Below, in pieces: positions 33,613 to 41,639 of a stretch of DNA of 64,000 nt; within the stretch, counting starts at the first letter, position 1, and each line of letters opens with the position of its first letter. The notes under the pieces were generated by a model. That model did no database searches and was not told the DNA's origin. It saw only the letters and a program-made list of their open reading frames with translations. Source of the DNA: Parabacteroides hominis (GTDB taxonomy: Bacteria; Bacteroidota; Bacteroidia; Bacteroidales; Tannerellaceae); contig NZ_JACOOJ010000027.1 of NCBI RefSeq assembly GCF_014287585.1, positions 6,339-70,338 on the forward strand, read 5' to 3'. Both the position numbers and the translations under genes were made by a program.

Positions 33613-35016
33613 ATGAACTATACATTTAAAACAATAAGCAGGAAGGTTCTCGGTGACCTCCACACACCCGTCAGTATCTACCTGAAGGTACGGGATATTT
33701 ATCCGGAATCGGCTTTATTGGAGAGTTCCGATTTTCATGGAAACGAAAACAGCCTTTCCTATATCGCGCTTTGTCCGTTAGCAAGTATCGGGATCAACAA
33801 TGGGGAATGTACAGCTATTTTTCCTGATGGGAAAAGCGAGGTTACGGCATTGACGGAAACATTTAACGTGGCGGATGCCATGAACGCGTTTTTGAAGCGT
33901 TTCTCGATTGAAGGTCCTGATAAGAAAGTCTGCGGACTGTTCGGATATACGGCTTTTGACGCCGTGCGTTACTTTGAGAACATCCCGGTGATGGAAGCGC
34001 ATCACGAAGAGAACGATGCTCCTGATATGCTTTACATATTATACAAGTATGTACTTGTGTTTAACCACTTCAAAAATGAACTGACATTGGTCGAACTGCT
34101 GCAACCGGGCGAAAACTCCAATTTGCAGGAGATAGAGACATTGATCGAAAACCGGAACTACGCTTCTTACAACTTCCAGGCTATCGGTCCCGAAACATCT
34201 CCTATCAGCGGGGAAGAATATAAAGCGATGGTGCGGGAAGGCATCCGTCACTGCCTCCGTGGAGACGTATTCCAGATCGTACTGAGCCGCCGGTTCGAGC
34301 AGGCGTTCAAAGGAGACGATTTCAAAGTTTACCGGGCTCTCCGGAGCATAAATCCTTCCCCCTACCTGTTTTACTTCGACTTCGGAGGATTCCGTATCTT
34401 CGGCTCCTCACCCGAAACGCACTGCAAGGTAGCCGACGGTCATGCGAGCATCGACCCGATTGCAGGCACGGCTTTCCGCACGGGAGATGTAGCATTGGAC
34501 AGACAGCGCACAGAAGCCCTGCTTGCCGATCCGAAAGAGAATGCCGAGCATGTAATGTTAGTCGACCTCGCCCGTAACGACCTCTCGCGCAATGCACATG
34601 GCGTACAGGTCGATTTCTATAAGGAAGTGCAATACTACAGCCACGTCATTCATCTGGTATCGCGTGTCAGCGGTGAAATCGATGCTGATAGTAATCCGGT
34701 TAAAACCTATATAGACACATTCCCTGCCGGGACATTGAGCGGAGCGCCGAAGGTACGCGCCATGCAACTGATTACGGATATAGAAAAGCATAATCGAGGC
34801 GCCTATGGCGGTTGCATCGGGTTTATCGGCTTTGACGGTGACTTGAACCAGGCGATCACGATCCGTACATTCGTCAGCCGTGGCAATGTCCTGTACTATC
34901 AGGCAGGAGCCGGCATTGTCGCCAAAAGCAATGATGAACGTGAATTACAAGAAGTAAATAACAAGTTAGGCGCTTTGAAGAAAGCGATCGATCTGGCAAC
35001 AACACTTATTAATTGA
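33613..35016 (+). CDS. trpE: Anthranilate synthase component I
   Basis: 467 residues, the chorismate-binding subunit. Catalytic domain motifs: REGIRHCLRGDVFQIVLSRR, FRIFGSSPETHCKV, PIAGTAFRTGD, AEHVMLVDLARNDLSR, PAGTLSGAPKVRAMQLI and GAYGGCIGFIGFDG. With TrpG it makes anthranilate from chorismate. An N-terminal segment (SALLESSDFHGNENSLSYIA) has LLESSD-x-HGNENS, the usual tryptophan feedback site, so feedback inhibition is likely in addition to attenuation. Confidence 0.96.
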   Translation: MNYTFKTISRKVLGDLHTPVSIYLKVRDIYPESALLESSDFHGNENSLSYIALCPLASIGINNGECTAIFPDGKSEVTALTETFNVADAMNAFLKRFSIEGPDKKVCGLFGYTAFDAVRYFENIPVMEAHHEENDAPDMLYILYKYVLVFNHFKNELTLVELLQPGENSNLQEIETLIENRNYASYNFQAIGPETSPISGEEYKAMVREGIRHCLRGDVFQIVLSRRFEQAFKGDDFKVYRALRSINPSPYLFYFDFGGFRIFGSSPETHCKVADGHASIDPIAGTAFRTGDVALDRQRTEALLADPKENAEHVMLVDLARNDLSRNAHGVQVDFYKEVQYYSHVIHLVSRVSGEIDADSNPVKTYIDTFPAGTLSGAPKVRAMQLITDIEKHNRGAYGGCIGFIGFDGDLNQAITIRTFVSRGNVLYYQAGAGIVAKSNDERELQEVNNKLGALKKAIDLATTLIN

Positions 35017-35134
35017 AAATGAAAAGTGGAAAGTGGAAAGTTACTTGGGAGGTATAAGAACCGGTTTGGCTTAGCAAGCAGTTCCATTCTTAACTTTCAA
35101 CTCTCAACTTTCAACTATAAAAAACAAAGTTTTT

Positions 35135-35710
35135 ATGAAGGTATTACTATTCGACAATTACGATTCCTTTACCTACAACCTGTTGCATATACTGAAGGAA
35201 TTAGGTGCGGATGTAGAAGTACACCGCAATGACAAGATATCATTAGACGAGGTGGAACGTTTTGACAAGATCCTTTTGTCACCCGGTCCGGGCATCCCGG
35301 AGGAGGCAGGCATCCTGCTGCCGTTGATCCGCCGCTATGCACCGACCAAGAGCATCTTAGGCGTCTGCCTCGGAGAGCAAGCTATCGGGGAAGCATTCGG
35401 TGCAACGCTTATCAACCTGACGGATGTGCACCACGGGGTTTGTTCGGATATACGGGTGAAAGTGGAAGACCCGTTGTTTGCAGGCCTGGAATCCGGTTTC
35501 CGTGCCGGCCGCTACCATTCGTGGGTCGTCTCAAAAGAGAATTTCCCCGACTGCCTGGAGATCACGGCGGAAGATACGGAGGAAGGACAGATAATGGCAC
35601 TCCGCCATCGCGAATATGATGTTCGCGGCATCCAGTTCCACCCGGAATCCGTGCTGACACCGAAGGGAAAGACAATCATACGGAACTGGATGGGCGGAAT
35701 TGAAAGTTAA
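35135..35710 (+). CDS. trpG: Anthranilate synthase component II (glutamine amidotransferase)
   Basis: 191 residues. Type 1 glutamine amidotransferase with LLFDNYDSFTYNLLHIL, LSPGPGIPEEAG, the nucleophile region ILGVCLGEQAIGEAFG (catalytic Cys in VCLGEQ) and the His/Glu pair in GIQFHPESVLTP. It supplies ammonia from glutamine to TrpE. The 118-base gap before it contains a weak inverted repeat of gtggaaag-type units, but no separate promoter was found. Confidence 0.95.
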   Translation: MKVLLFDNYDSFTYNLLHILKELGADVEVHRNDKISLDEVERFDKILLSPGPGIPEEAGILLPLIRRYAPTKSILGVCLGEQAIGEAFGATLINLTDVHHGVCSDIRVKVEDPLFAGLESGFRAGRYHSWVVSKENFPDCLEITAEDTEEGQIMALRHREYDVRGIQFHPESVLTPKGKTIIRNWMGGIES

Positions 35711-35743
35711 TAATTAAGAATTAAAGAATGAAGAATTAAGAAG

Positions 35744-36742
35744 ATGAAAGATATATTGTATAGATTATTCGAGCACCAGTATTTAGGACGTGACGAGGCG
35801 CGGACGATTCTTCAGAATATTGCGGAAGGCAAGTATAATGATTCACAGATTGCCAGCTTGATAACGGTCTACCTGATGCGTAACATTTCCGTAGAGGAGT
35901 TGGCAGGTTTCCGCGAGGCGCTGCTCGAAATGCGTGTCCCGGTGGATTTGTCGGAGTTTAAGCCGATCGACATCGTGGGGACGGGAGGCGATGGAAAGAA
36001 TACGTTTAATATCAGCACGACCTCTTGCTTTGTCGTAGCAGGTGCGGGATATAACGTTGTGAAACATGGGAACTACGGGGCGACCTCGGTCAGTGGCGCC
36101 AGCAACGTAATGGAACAGCATGGCGTGAAGTTCACTGCCGATATTGACCTGTTGCGCCGTTCGATGGAAGCCTGCCATATCGCCTACCTGCATGCGCCGC
36201 TGTTTAATCCGGCATTGAAAGCCGTAGCGCCGGTGCGGAAGAGCTTAGGTGTGCGCAGCTTCTTCAACATGCTCGGCCCGCTGGTCAACCCGGTGATGCC
36301 GGCCTACCAGTTGTTAGGTGTGTACAACCTGCCATTGCTCAGGCTTTACAGCTATACCTACCAGGAGAGCGGAACGCGTTTTGCCGTCGTACATAGCCTC
36401 GACGGATATGACGAAATATCGCTGACAGCGGAATTTAAGGTGGCAATGCCGGAAAAAGAGAAGCTCTACACGCCGGAAATGTTAGGTTTCCCCCGCACAA
36501 CGGAAGCGGAACTGGACGGTGGTGAGACAGTCGCCGAGGCAGCCCGCATCTTTGACGATGTCCTGAACAACCGGGCGACTCCGGCACAAAAGAATTGCGT
36601 AATCGCCAACTCCGCTTTCGCCATCCAAGTCATCTGCCCTGAAAAGAGAATCACAGAATGCCTGGACGAAGCCCGCGAAGCCTTGGAAAGCGGCAAAGCA
36701 TTGCAAACGTTCAATACGTTTATCAAATTGAATAATAAATGA
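35744..36742 (+). CDS. trpD: Anthranilate phosphoribosyltransferase
   Basis: 332 residues. DIVGTGGDGKNTFNISTTSC is the PRPP-binding signature, followed by VVKHGNYGATSVSGASNVME, LHAPLFNPALKAVAPVRKSL and FFNMLGPLVNPVMPAYQLLG. It transfers the phosphoribosyl group from PRPP to anthranilate. It follows trpG by 33 bases and precedes trpC by 34. Confidence 0.96.
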   Translation: MKDILYRLFEHQYLGRDEARTILQNIAEGKYNDSQIASLITVYLMRNISVEELAGFREALLEMRVPVDLSEFKPIDIVGTGGDGKNTFNISTTSCFVVAGAGYNVVKHGNYGATSVSGASNVMEQHGVKFTADIDLLRRSMEACHIAYLHAPLFNPALKAVAPVRKSLGVRSFFNMLGPLVNPVMPAYQLLGVYNLPLLRLYSYTYQESGTRFAVVHSLDGYDEISLTAEFKVAMPEKEKLYTPEMLGFPRTTEAELDGGETVAEAARIFDDVLNNRATPAQKNCVIANSAFAIQVICPEKRITECLDEAREALESGKALQTFNTFIKLNNK

Positions 36743-36776
36743 TGGTTTATCATAATCGTACAATAAAACAACGAAT

Positions 36777-37586
36777 ATGAAAGATATATTACAAGACATC
36801 ATAGCCAATAAGCGCATCGAAGTAGAGCGGCAAAAACAAGCTGTCCGGTTGCAGACCTTGTTGGGACTGGGCGGTGAACGGCTCGAACGCCCTACCCGTT
36901 CCATGCGGGCGGCTCTTGCTGCATCTTCATCGGGTATCATTGCCGAGTTCAAACGGAAAAGCCCTTCGAAAGGCTGGTTGCATCCCGATGCTGCCGTAGC
37001 CGATGTGCTGCCCGCCTATGAAATGGGAGGCGCCGCAGCCTGCTCCGTCCTGACCGATTCGAATTTTTTCGGCGGTTCCTTAGGCGACCTTTGCAAAGCA
37101 CGCAGCCTGGTAGACCTGCCTTTGCTGAGGAAAGACTTCGTCATCGACGAATATCAACTCTATCAGGCACGCGTGATGGGGGCCGATGCCATCCTGCTGA
37201 TTGCCGCCTGCCTTACCCCGGAACAATGTCTCATGTTTGCGGAGTTGGCCCATACCCTCGACATGGAAGTGCTGTTGGAGATCCATTGTGAAGAAGAGCT
37301 CGGCCACCTCAACGCATCTGTCGATATGTTAGGCGTGAACAACCGCAACCTCGGAACATTTCATACCGATGTGGAAAACTCCTTCCGCCTGGCAAAGGCA
37401 ATGCAAACGGTCACCCGTGAAAGAAACCTCTCTCCCCTGTTGGTATCGGAAAGCGGCATTTCGGCAACAGCCACCGTTTCGAACCTCAGGGAAGCCGGTT
37501 TTCGCGGATTCCTGATCGGCGAGACGTTTATGAAAACCGATGCACCGGGCAGTACGCTCGCACAATTCATAGGAGGATTGCCATGA
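36777..37586 (+). CDS. trpC: Indole-3-glycerol phosphate synthase
   Basis: 269 residues, TIM barrel. GIIAEFKRKSPSKGWLHPDA (catalytic Lys), SVLTDSNFFGGSLGDL, PLLRKDFVIDEYQLYQARVM, LEIHCEEELGHL, LGVNNRNLGTFHTD and VSESGISATATVSNLREAGF follow in the family order. It closes the indole ring in the fourth step of the pathway. Its stop overlaps the trpF start by four bases (ATGA). Confidence 0.96.
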   Translation: MKDILQDIIANKRIEVERQKQAVRLQTLLGLGGERLERPTRSMRAALAASSSGIIAEFKRKSPSKGWLHPDAAVADVLPAYEMGGAAACSVLTDSNFFGGSLGDLCKARSLVDLPLLRKDFVIDEYQLYQARVMGADAILLIAACLTPEQCLMFAELAHTLDMEVLLEIHCEEELGHLNASVDMLGVNNRNLGTFHTDVENSFRLAKAMQTVTRERNLSPLLVSESGISATATVSNLREAGFRGFLIGETFMKTDAPGSTLAQFIGGLP

Positions 37587-38221
37587 TCATCAAAGTATGC
37601 GGAATGCGCGACCCCGAAAACATACGGGAGGTCGCAGCTTTAGGGGTCGACTGGATAGGACTGATATTTTTCGCAGGTTCCCCGCGAAAAATAATGGACA
37701 ATGGACAATGGACAACGGACAATTACGGCAAGCGGTATCCCAATAGTCATTTGAAAAGGGTCGGTGTTTTTGTCAACGCTTCCTTCGAAACGTTGACCGG
37801 GACAGCGGCACTTTTCCGGCTCGATTACCTGCAACTGCACGGAAATGAGACGCCGGATGATTGCCATGCCTTGCAAAAGCGTGGTTATTCGCTGATCAAG
37901 GCATTCCAGATTGCAACAGCCGGCGACCTCGAACAGACTGCCGCTTATGAAGGGCGTGTCGATTACTTCCTCTTCGATACCAAATGCAGCAGTTATGGAG
38001 GTTCCGGCAAGCAATTCGATTGGTCCGTACTCGAAGCCTACCGGGGAGAGACTCCTTTCCTGTTAAGCGGAGGCATCCGCCCGGAAAGCATCGGGGCAAT
38101 ACGTTCTTTCCGGCATCCCCGCCTTGCCGGGATCGACCTGAACAGTGGATTCGAGATCGAACCGGGCCTGAAAGACATAGGAAAGCTAAGCATATTTATT
38201 AATCAATTAAAAAACAAATGA
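37583..38221 (+). CDS. trpF: Phosphoribosylanthranilate isomerase
   Basis: 212 residues, TIM barrel with KVCGMRDPENIREVAALGVD (catalytic Cys), WIGLIFFAGSPRKI, VGVFVNASFETL, LQLHGNETPDDCH, DTKCSSYGGSGKQFDWSVLE (catalytic Asp) and SGGIRPESI. Between SPRKI and the next strand there is an odd stretch MDNGQWTTDN, encoded by repeats of atggaca (37693-37727), the kind of simple repeat normally seen between genes in Bacteroidetes. The frame stays open and all catalytic residues remain, so the gene is probably functional. Coupled to trpC by ATGA. Confidence 0.94.
   Translation: MIIKVCGMRDPENIREVAALGVDWIGLIFFAGSPRKIMDNGQWTTDNYGKRYPNSHLKRVGVFVNASFETLTGTAALFRLDYLQLHGNETPDDCHALQKRGYSLIKAFQIATAGDLEQTAAYEGRVDYFLFDTKCSSYGGSGKQFDWSVLEAYRGETPFLLSGGIRPESIGAIRSFRHPRLAGIDLNSGFEIEPGLKDIGKLSIFINQLKNK
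37693..37727 (+). repeat. Short tandem repeat inside trpF
   Basis: atggaca occurs three times in tandem followed by acggaca and a partial unit. Four 7-base units are not a multiple of three, so gain or loss of one unit would break trpF. Confidence 0.65.
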
Positions 38222-38231
38222 TGATTTATCA

Positions 38232-38438
38232 GCGAGCTAACAAACGAGGTTTGTCTCGTGGCTGTAGGCTCTCTTTTGCCGTCTGCTTCAGCAGACGGTT
38301 TAAAAGATTTAGAGCAAAGCCTCTTCCTCTGTGGACTTCAGTCCCTTTCATCTATTGTATCAATCATCTATCCGTCTGCTGAAGCAGACGGCAAAAGAGA
38401 GCCTGCGGCACAAGACGTTGCCTTGTCTGTTTGCTCAC
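38232..38438. repeat. Large imperfect inverted repeat between trpF and trpA
   Basis: Arms 38232-38298 and 38372-38438 (67 bases each) pair with roughly 80-90% identity, perfect over the inner ~30 bases (ggctctcttttgcc then gtctgc-ttca-gcagac). Each inner end is itself palindromic (ccgtctgc/gcagacgg). The 73-base loop has no coding sequence. It is inside the trp transcript and would form a strong RNA hairpin. It resembles a dispersed palindromic element rather than a terminator: there is no T run. Confidence 0.8.
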
Positions 38439-38481
38439 CCATAAATCATTATTTATTATCCAACATTCATAATTCAAAAAA

Positions 38482-39291
38482 ATGAACCGCATTACAAACT
38501 TATTCAACACAAAGAAGAATGGAATCCTTTCCGTCTTCTTCACCGCCGGATATCCGAACCCGGACGATACGACGAAAATATTAAAAGAGTTAGAAAACAA
38601 AGGGATAGACATGGTCGAGATCGGAATCCCCTTCTCCGACCCGATGGCAGACGGCCCCGTGATCCAGGAAGCCTCCACGGCTGCGTTGCGAAACGGGATG
38701 TCGCTGCATGTCCTGTTCGACCAATTGGAAAATATCCGTCAGGATGTGCATATCCCGGTTATCCTGATGGGCTATCTGAATCCGATCATGCAATATGGTT
38801 TCGAAGCGTTCTGCCGGAAATGTGTGCAGACAGGGGTGGACGGCATGATCATCCCGGATCTGCCTTTCGCCGATTATATGGCGGATTATAAAGCCATCGC
38901 CGACCGGTATGACCTCAAAATGATCATGCTCATCACACCCGAAACCTCCGAAGAACGCATCCGCCTGATCGACGAACATACAAGCGGTTTCATCTATATG
39001 GTATCGAGTGCCTCCACTACCGGTGCGCAACAGAACTTCAACGAGCAGAAGCAGGCTTATTTCCACCGCATCGACGGGATGAGCCTCCGGAATCCGCGCT
39101 TAGTCGGTTTCGGCATATCGAACAAAGCCACCTTCGAAGCAGCCGCCGCCAACTCGTCAGGGGCTATCATCGGCAGTAAATTCATGCAATTATTGAAAAG
39201 CGAACCGGCAATCGACAGGGCGGTCGATAAATTATTGGATGCTTTAAAGAATGATGATTTATCTGTTACTTTTGGCTTGATCCAAAAGTAA
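38482..39291 (+). CDS. trpA: Tryptophan synthase alpha chain
   Basis: 269 residues. [40 protein letters not shown] (catalytic Glu and Asp), [37 protein letters not shown] and [15 protein letters not shown] are present. It cleaves indole-3-glycerol phosphate and channels indole to TrpB. The last codons (about [13 protein letters not shown]) lie in sequence that continues as ccaaaagtaaccaaaaga, a repeat-like tail often seen at Bacteroidetes gene ends, so the original C-terminus was probably slightly shorter. Last gene of the operon, 260 bases after trpF because of the inverted repeat. Confidence 0.95.
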   Translation: MNRITNLFNTKKNGILSVFFTAGYPNPDDTTKILKELENKGIDMVEIGIPFSDPMADGPVIQEASTAALRNGMSLHVLFDQLENIRQDVHIPVILMGYLNPIMQYGFEAFCRKCVQTGVDGMIIPDLPFADYMADYKAIADRYDLKMIMLITPETSEERIRLIDEHTSGFIYMVSSASTTGAQQNFNEQKQAYFHRIDGMSLRNPRLVGFGISNKATFEAAAANSSGAIIGSKFMQLLKSEPAIDRAVDKLLDALKNDDLSVTFGLIQK

Positions 39292-39526
39292 CCAAAAGAT
39301 CAAGGCTTAACCGTCCGGTCTACTCCGGGCAAAGGTTCCGCTGTCGCCTGCGAAACTCGCTTCGCTCAGACAGCGCAGGCTCCCGGACGCTTCACCTTTA
39401 CCCTCCGCTTGACGACCGTCCGCTTAGGCCTTTCTTAGAAAGCTCCGCTTTCTCTTGGGATGGCCGATACCGCCTGCCATATAGTTATAATTATCAGCAA
39501 TCCCCACCCCCCTCACCCTCTCTTTT
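39292..39526. other. Intergenic repeat-like region downstream of trpA
   Basis: GC-rich sequence with short complementary segments (gctgtcgcctgcg / cagacagcgcaggc; cttagaaagctccgctttct) and no coding potential. It looks like a degenerate dispersed intergenic element. Confidence 0.5.
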
Positions 39527-39559
39527 GGGGGCTGTCCAAAAAGTGTGACAGCCCCTTTT
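39527..39559 (+). terminator. Terminator downstream of the trp operon
   Basis: ggggctgtc (39528-39536) pairs with gacagcccc (39547-39555) around a ten-base loop and is followed by four T. It is the first good terminator after trpA. Confidence 0.7.
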
Positions 39560-39598
39560 GCTATTGTTTATTTCGGTAAAAAGTAGTATCTTAGGTAA

Positions 39599-39608
39599 GC
39601 AAAGTTAC
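39599..39608 (-). other. Candidate attachment core (GTAnnTTTGC) of the conjugative transposon
   Basis: The minus strand reads gtaactttgc, which fits GTAnnTTTGC, the 10-base identity between CTnDOT and its chromosomal targets as I recall it. It lies about 320 bases before the integrase start, on the correct side, and separates chromosomal sequence (trp terminator) from element sequence. It is the only match I found between trpA and the integrase. The boundary stays a candidate because the other end is outside the window. Confidence 0.5.
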
Positions 39609-39928
39609 TACAAAAAAGTGAAATGCGGAAAGATATAGTGATAGAATTGAGTTACAAGGGTTTTAGTTAAAGTGGCGATAATTCGTGAAGCCATTACAAT
39701 CCTTGCCGAAGCCAAATCTTGACGCCGCAACGTTACTTGTTCGTAACCATGTCCGAAAATGCGACAAACGGGTACGAATGGCGAAACAAGACACTATGTT
39801 ATAGTGAGTTACCCACAACTCACGTAACAAATACGGTTACGGAAAAAAGATTGCGCCGTTCCTCCCCGTTTTGCGTACCGACACCGGACTCTTCACCAAC
39901 TAATTTTGAAATCCAAAAATTAAGAACG

Positions 39929-41164
39929 ATGAAGAGTACATTTTCAGTAATCTACTACCTCAAGCGTCAGGTAGTGAAAAAGGACGGGACGGTTCCCGTC
40001 ATGGGACGCATCACGGTGGACGGCAGCCAGACGCAGTTCAGTTGCAAGTTGAGTGTCGATCCGAAGCTGTGGGACACCAAAGGGGGACGTGTCACGGGCA
40101 GAAGCGCGGCGGCACTCGAAACGAACCGTATGCTTGACAAGATGCGGGTGCGCATCAACAGACACTATCAGGAAATCATGGAGCGTGACAACTTCGTCAC
40201 GGCGGAGAAGGTAAAGAACGCCTTTCTCGGACTGGAACACCGCTACCACACGCTGATGCAGGTGTTCCGTCGGCACAACGAGAACTATGAGAAACAGGTG
40301 GAAGCAGGCATGAAAGCAAAAGGTACACTGGAAAAGTACCGTGTCGTTTACAAGCACCTGCAAGAGTTCCTCGACATCCGCTACCATGTGAAGGACATCG
40401 CCCTAAAAGAGCTTACTCCCGCTTTCATCTCCGACTTCGAGATGTTCCTGCGCACGGACAAGCACTGCTGCACCAATACCGTGTGGCTGTACGTCTGCCC
40501 GCTACGGACAATGGTGTTCATAGCCATCAACAACGAGTGGCTGACACGCGACCCGTTCCGCGAGTATGAAATCAAGAAGGAGGAAACGACACGCAGTTTC
40601 CTGACCAAAGACGAAATACGCCTGCTGATGGAGGGGAAACTGAAAAACGCCAAACAGGAACTGTACCGCGACCTCTACCTGTTCTGTGCGTTCACCGGAT
40701 TGTCGTTCGCGGATATGCGCAACCTCACGGAAGAGAATATCCGTACCTATTTCGACGAACACGAGTGGATAAACATCAACCGCAAGAAAACGGGCGTGGT
40801 GTCCAACATCCGCCTGCTTGACATCGCCAACCGCATAATCGGCAAATACCGTGGGCTATGCGAGAACGGCAGGATATTCCCCGTTCCGCATTATAACACG
40901 TGCCTTGCCGGTATCCGTGCCGTCGCCAAGCGTTGCGGCATCACCAAGCATATCACGTGGCATCAAAGCCGCCACACGGCAGCCACGACAGTTTTCCTTT
41001 CCAACGGCGTACCCATCGAAACGGTCAGCTCCATGCTTGGACACAAGAGCATAAAGACGACGCAGATTTACGCGAAGATAACCAAAGAAAAACTCAATCA
41101 GGATATGGAAAACCTTGCCGCAAGGTTAAACAACGTCGAGGAATTTGCAGGTTGCACCATCTAA
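39929..41164 (+). CDS. int: Tyrosine recombinase (IntDOT-like integrase)
   Basis: 411 residues from the ATG at 39929, the length known for IntDOT; the frame is open 70 codons more, but MKSTFSVIYYLKRQVVKKDG is the family start. Arm-binding domain at the N-terminus, SAM-like core-binding domain (~100-210), and catalytic domain with FTGLSFADMRNLT (as in IntDOT, the first catalytic Arg is replaced by Ser at GLS), RKKTGV (Lys), HQSRHTAATTVFLSNGVPIE (His-x-x-Arg-His) and LGHKSIKTTQIYAKI (His and nucleophile Tyr). It integrates and excises the element. The neighbouring candidate core site fits. Confidence 0.93.
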   Translation: MKSTFSVIYYLKRQVVKKDGTVPVMGRITVDGSQTQFSCKLSVDPKLWDTKGGRVTGRSAAALETNRMLDKMRVRINRHYQEIMERDNFVTAEKVKNAFLGLEHRYHTLMQVFRRHNENYEKQVEAGMKAKGTLEKYRVVYKHLQEFLDIRYHVKDIALKELTPAFISDFEMFLRTDKHCCTNTVWLYVCPLRTMVFIAINNEWLTRDPFREYEIKKEETTRSFLTKDEIRLLMEGKLKNAKQELYRDLYLFCAFTGLSFADMRNLTEENIRTYFDEHEWININRKKTGVVSNIRLLDIANRIIGKYRGLCENGRIFPVPHYNTCLAGIRAVAKRCGITKHITWHQSRHTAATTVFLSNGVPIETVSSMLGHKSIKTTQIYAKITKEKLNQDMENLAARLNNVEEFAGCTI

Positions 41165-41176
41165 AAAAGAGGAGCC

Positions 41177-41539
41177 ATGAAACGTGACATAATCATCATA
41201 GAGGACAAGGCGGTCAGCGTAACCGGTAACGATGTGTGGATGACCGCCACCGAAATAGCCGGACTGTTCCATACGACCGTCCCGGCAGTGAACGCCGTCA
41301 TCAAAGCCGTCCGCAAGTCTGACGTGCTGAACGACTACAAGGTGTGCCGCTACATGCAGCTTGAAAACGGGCTGTACGCGGACGTGTACGCGCCTGAAAT
41401 CATTATTCTGATTGCTTTTCGGCTGAACACCTACAACACCTACCTGTTCCGCATGTGGCTGGTAGGAAAGGTTCTCTCACAAGAGAAGCGGCAAACATAC
41501 GTGATGTTTATACAGAACGGAAAAACTGCGTACTGTTGA
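41177..41539 (+). CDS. Conserved small protein with RhuM/Rha-like N-terminal domain
   Basis: 120 residues. VWMTATEIAGLFHTTVPAVN and AVIKAVRKSDVLND look like a winged HTH-type domain as in RhuM-like or phage antirepressor-like proteins; the rest (LYADVYAPEIIILIAFRLNT, FRMWLVGKVLSQEK) is hydrophobic and charged helices. It starts 13 bases after the integrase stop and is co-oriented, so it is a core gene of the element. Its last residues (VMFIQNGKTAYC) lie where the AT-rich Hachiman island begins, and the C-terminus may have been altered by that insertion. Function unknown. Confidence 0.65.
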   Translation: MKRDIIIIEDKAVSVTGNDVWMTATEIAGLFHTTVPAVNAVIKAVRKSDVLNDYKVCRYMQLENGLYADVYAPEIIILIAFRLNTYNTYLFRMWLVGKVLSQEKRQTYVMFIQNGKTAYC

Positions 41540-41590
41540 AGATATCAAATGAAAATTATACGAAAGAATTTCTATATGGATCCTTATCTA

Positions 41591-41639
41591 AATAGCCATA
41601 TCATATCTCAAAAAATATAGAGGTAATAATATGGCTATT
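41591..41639. terminator. Bidirectional terminator at the edge of the Hachiman island
   Basis: aatagccatat (41591-41601) pairs perfectly with 41629-41639 around a 27-base loop. It lies between the convergent stop codons of the small element gene and hamB and has A/T-rich flanks on both sides. Confidence 0.6.

Noticed and set aside
38232..38438. The trpF-trpA inverted repeat as an intrinsic terminator
   Set aside because: No T run on either side, and trpA downstream has no promoter of its own that I can see.
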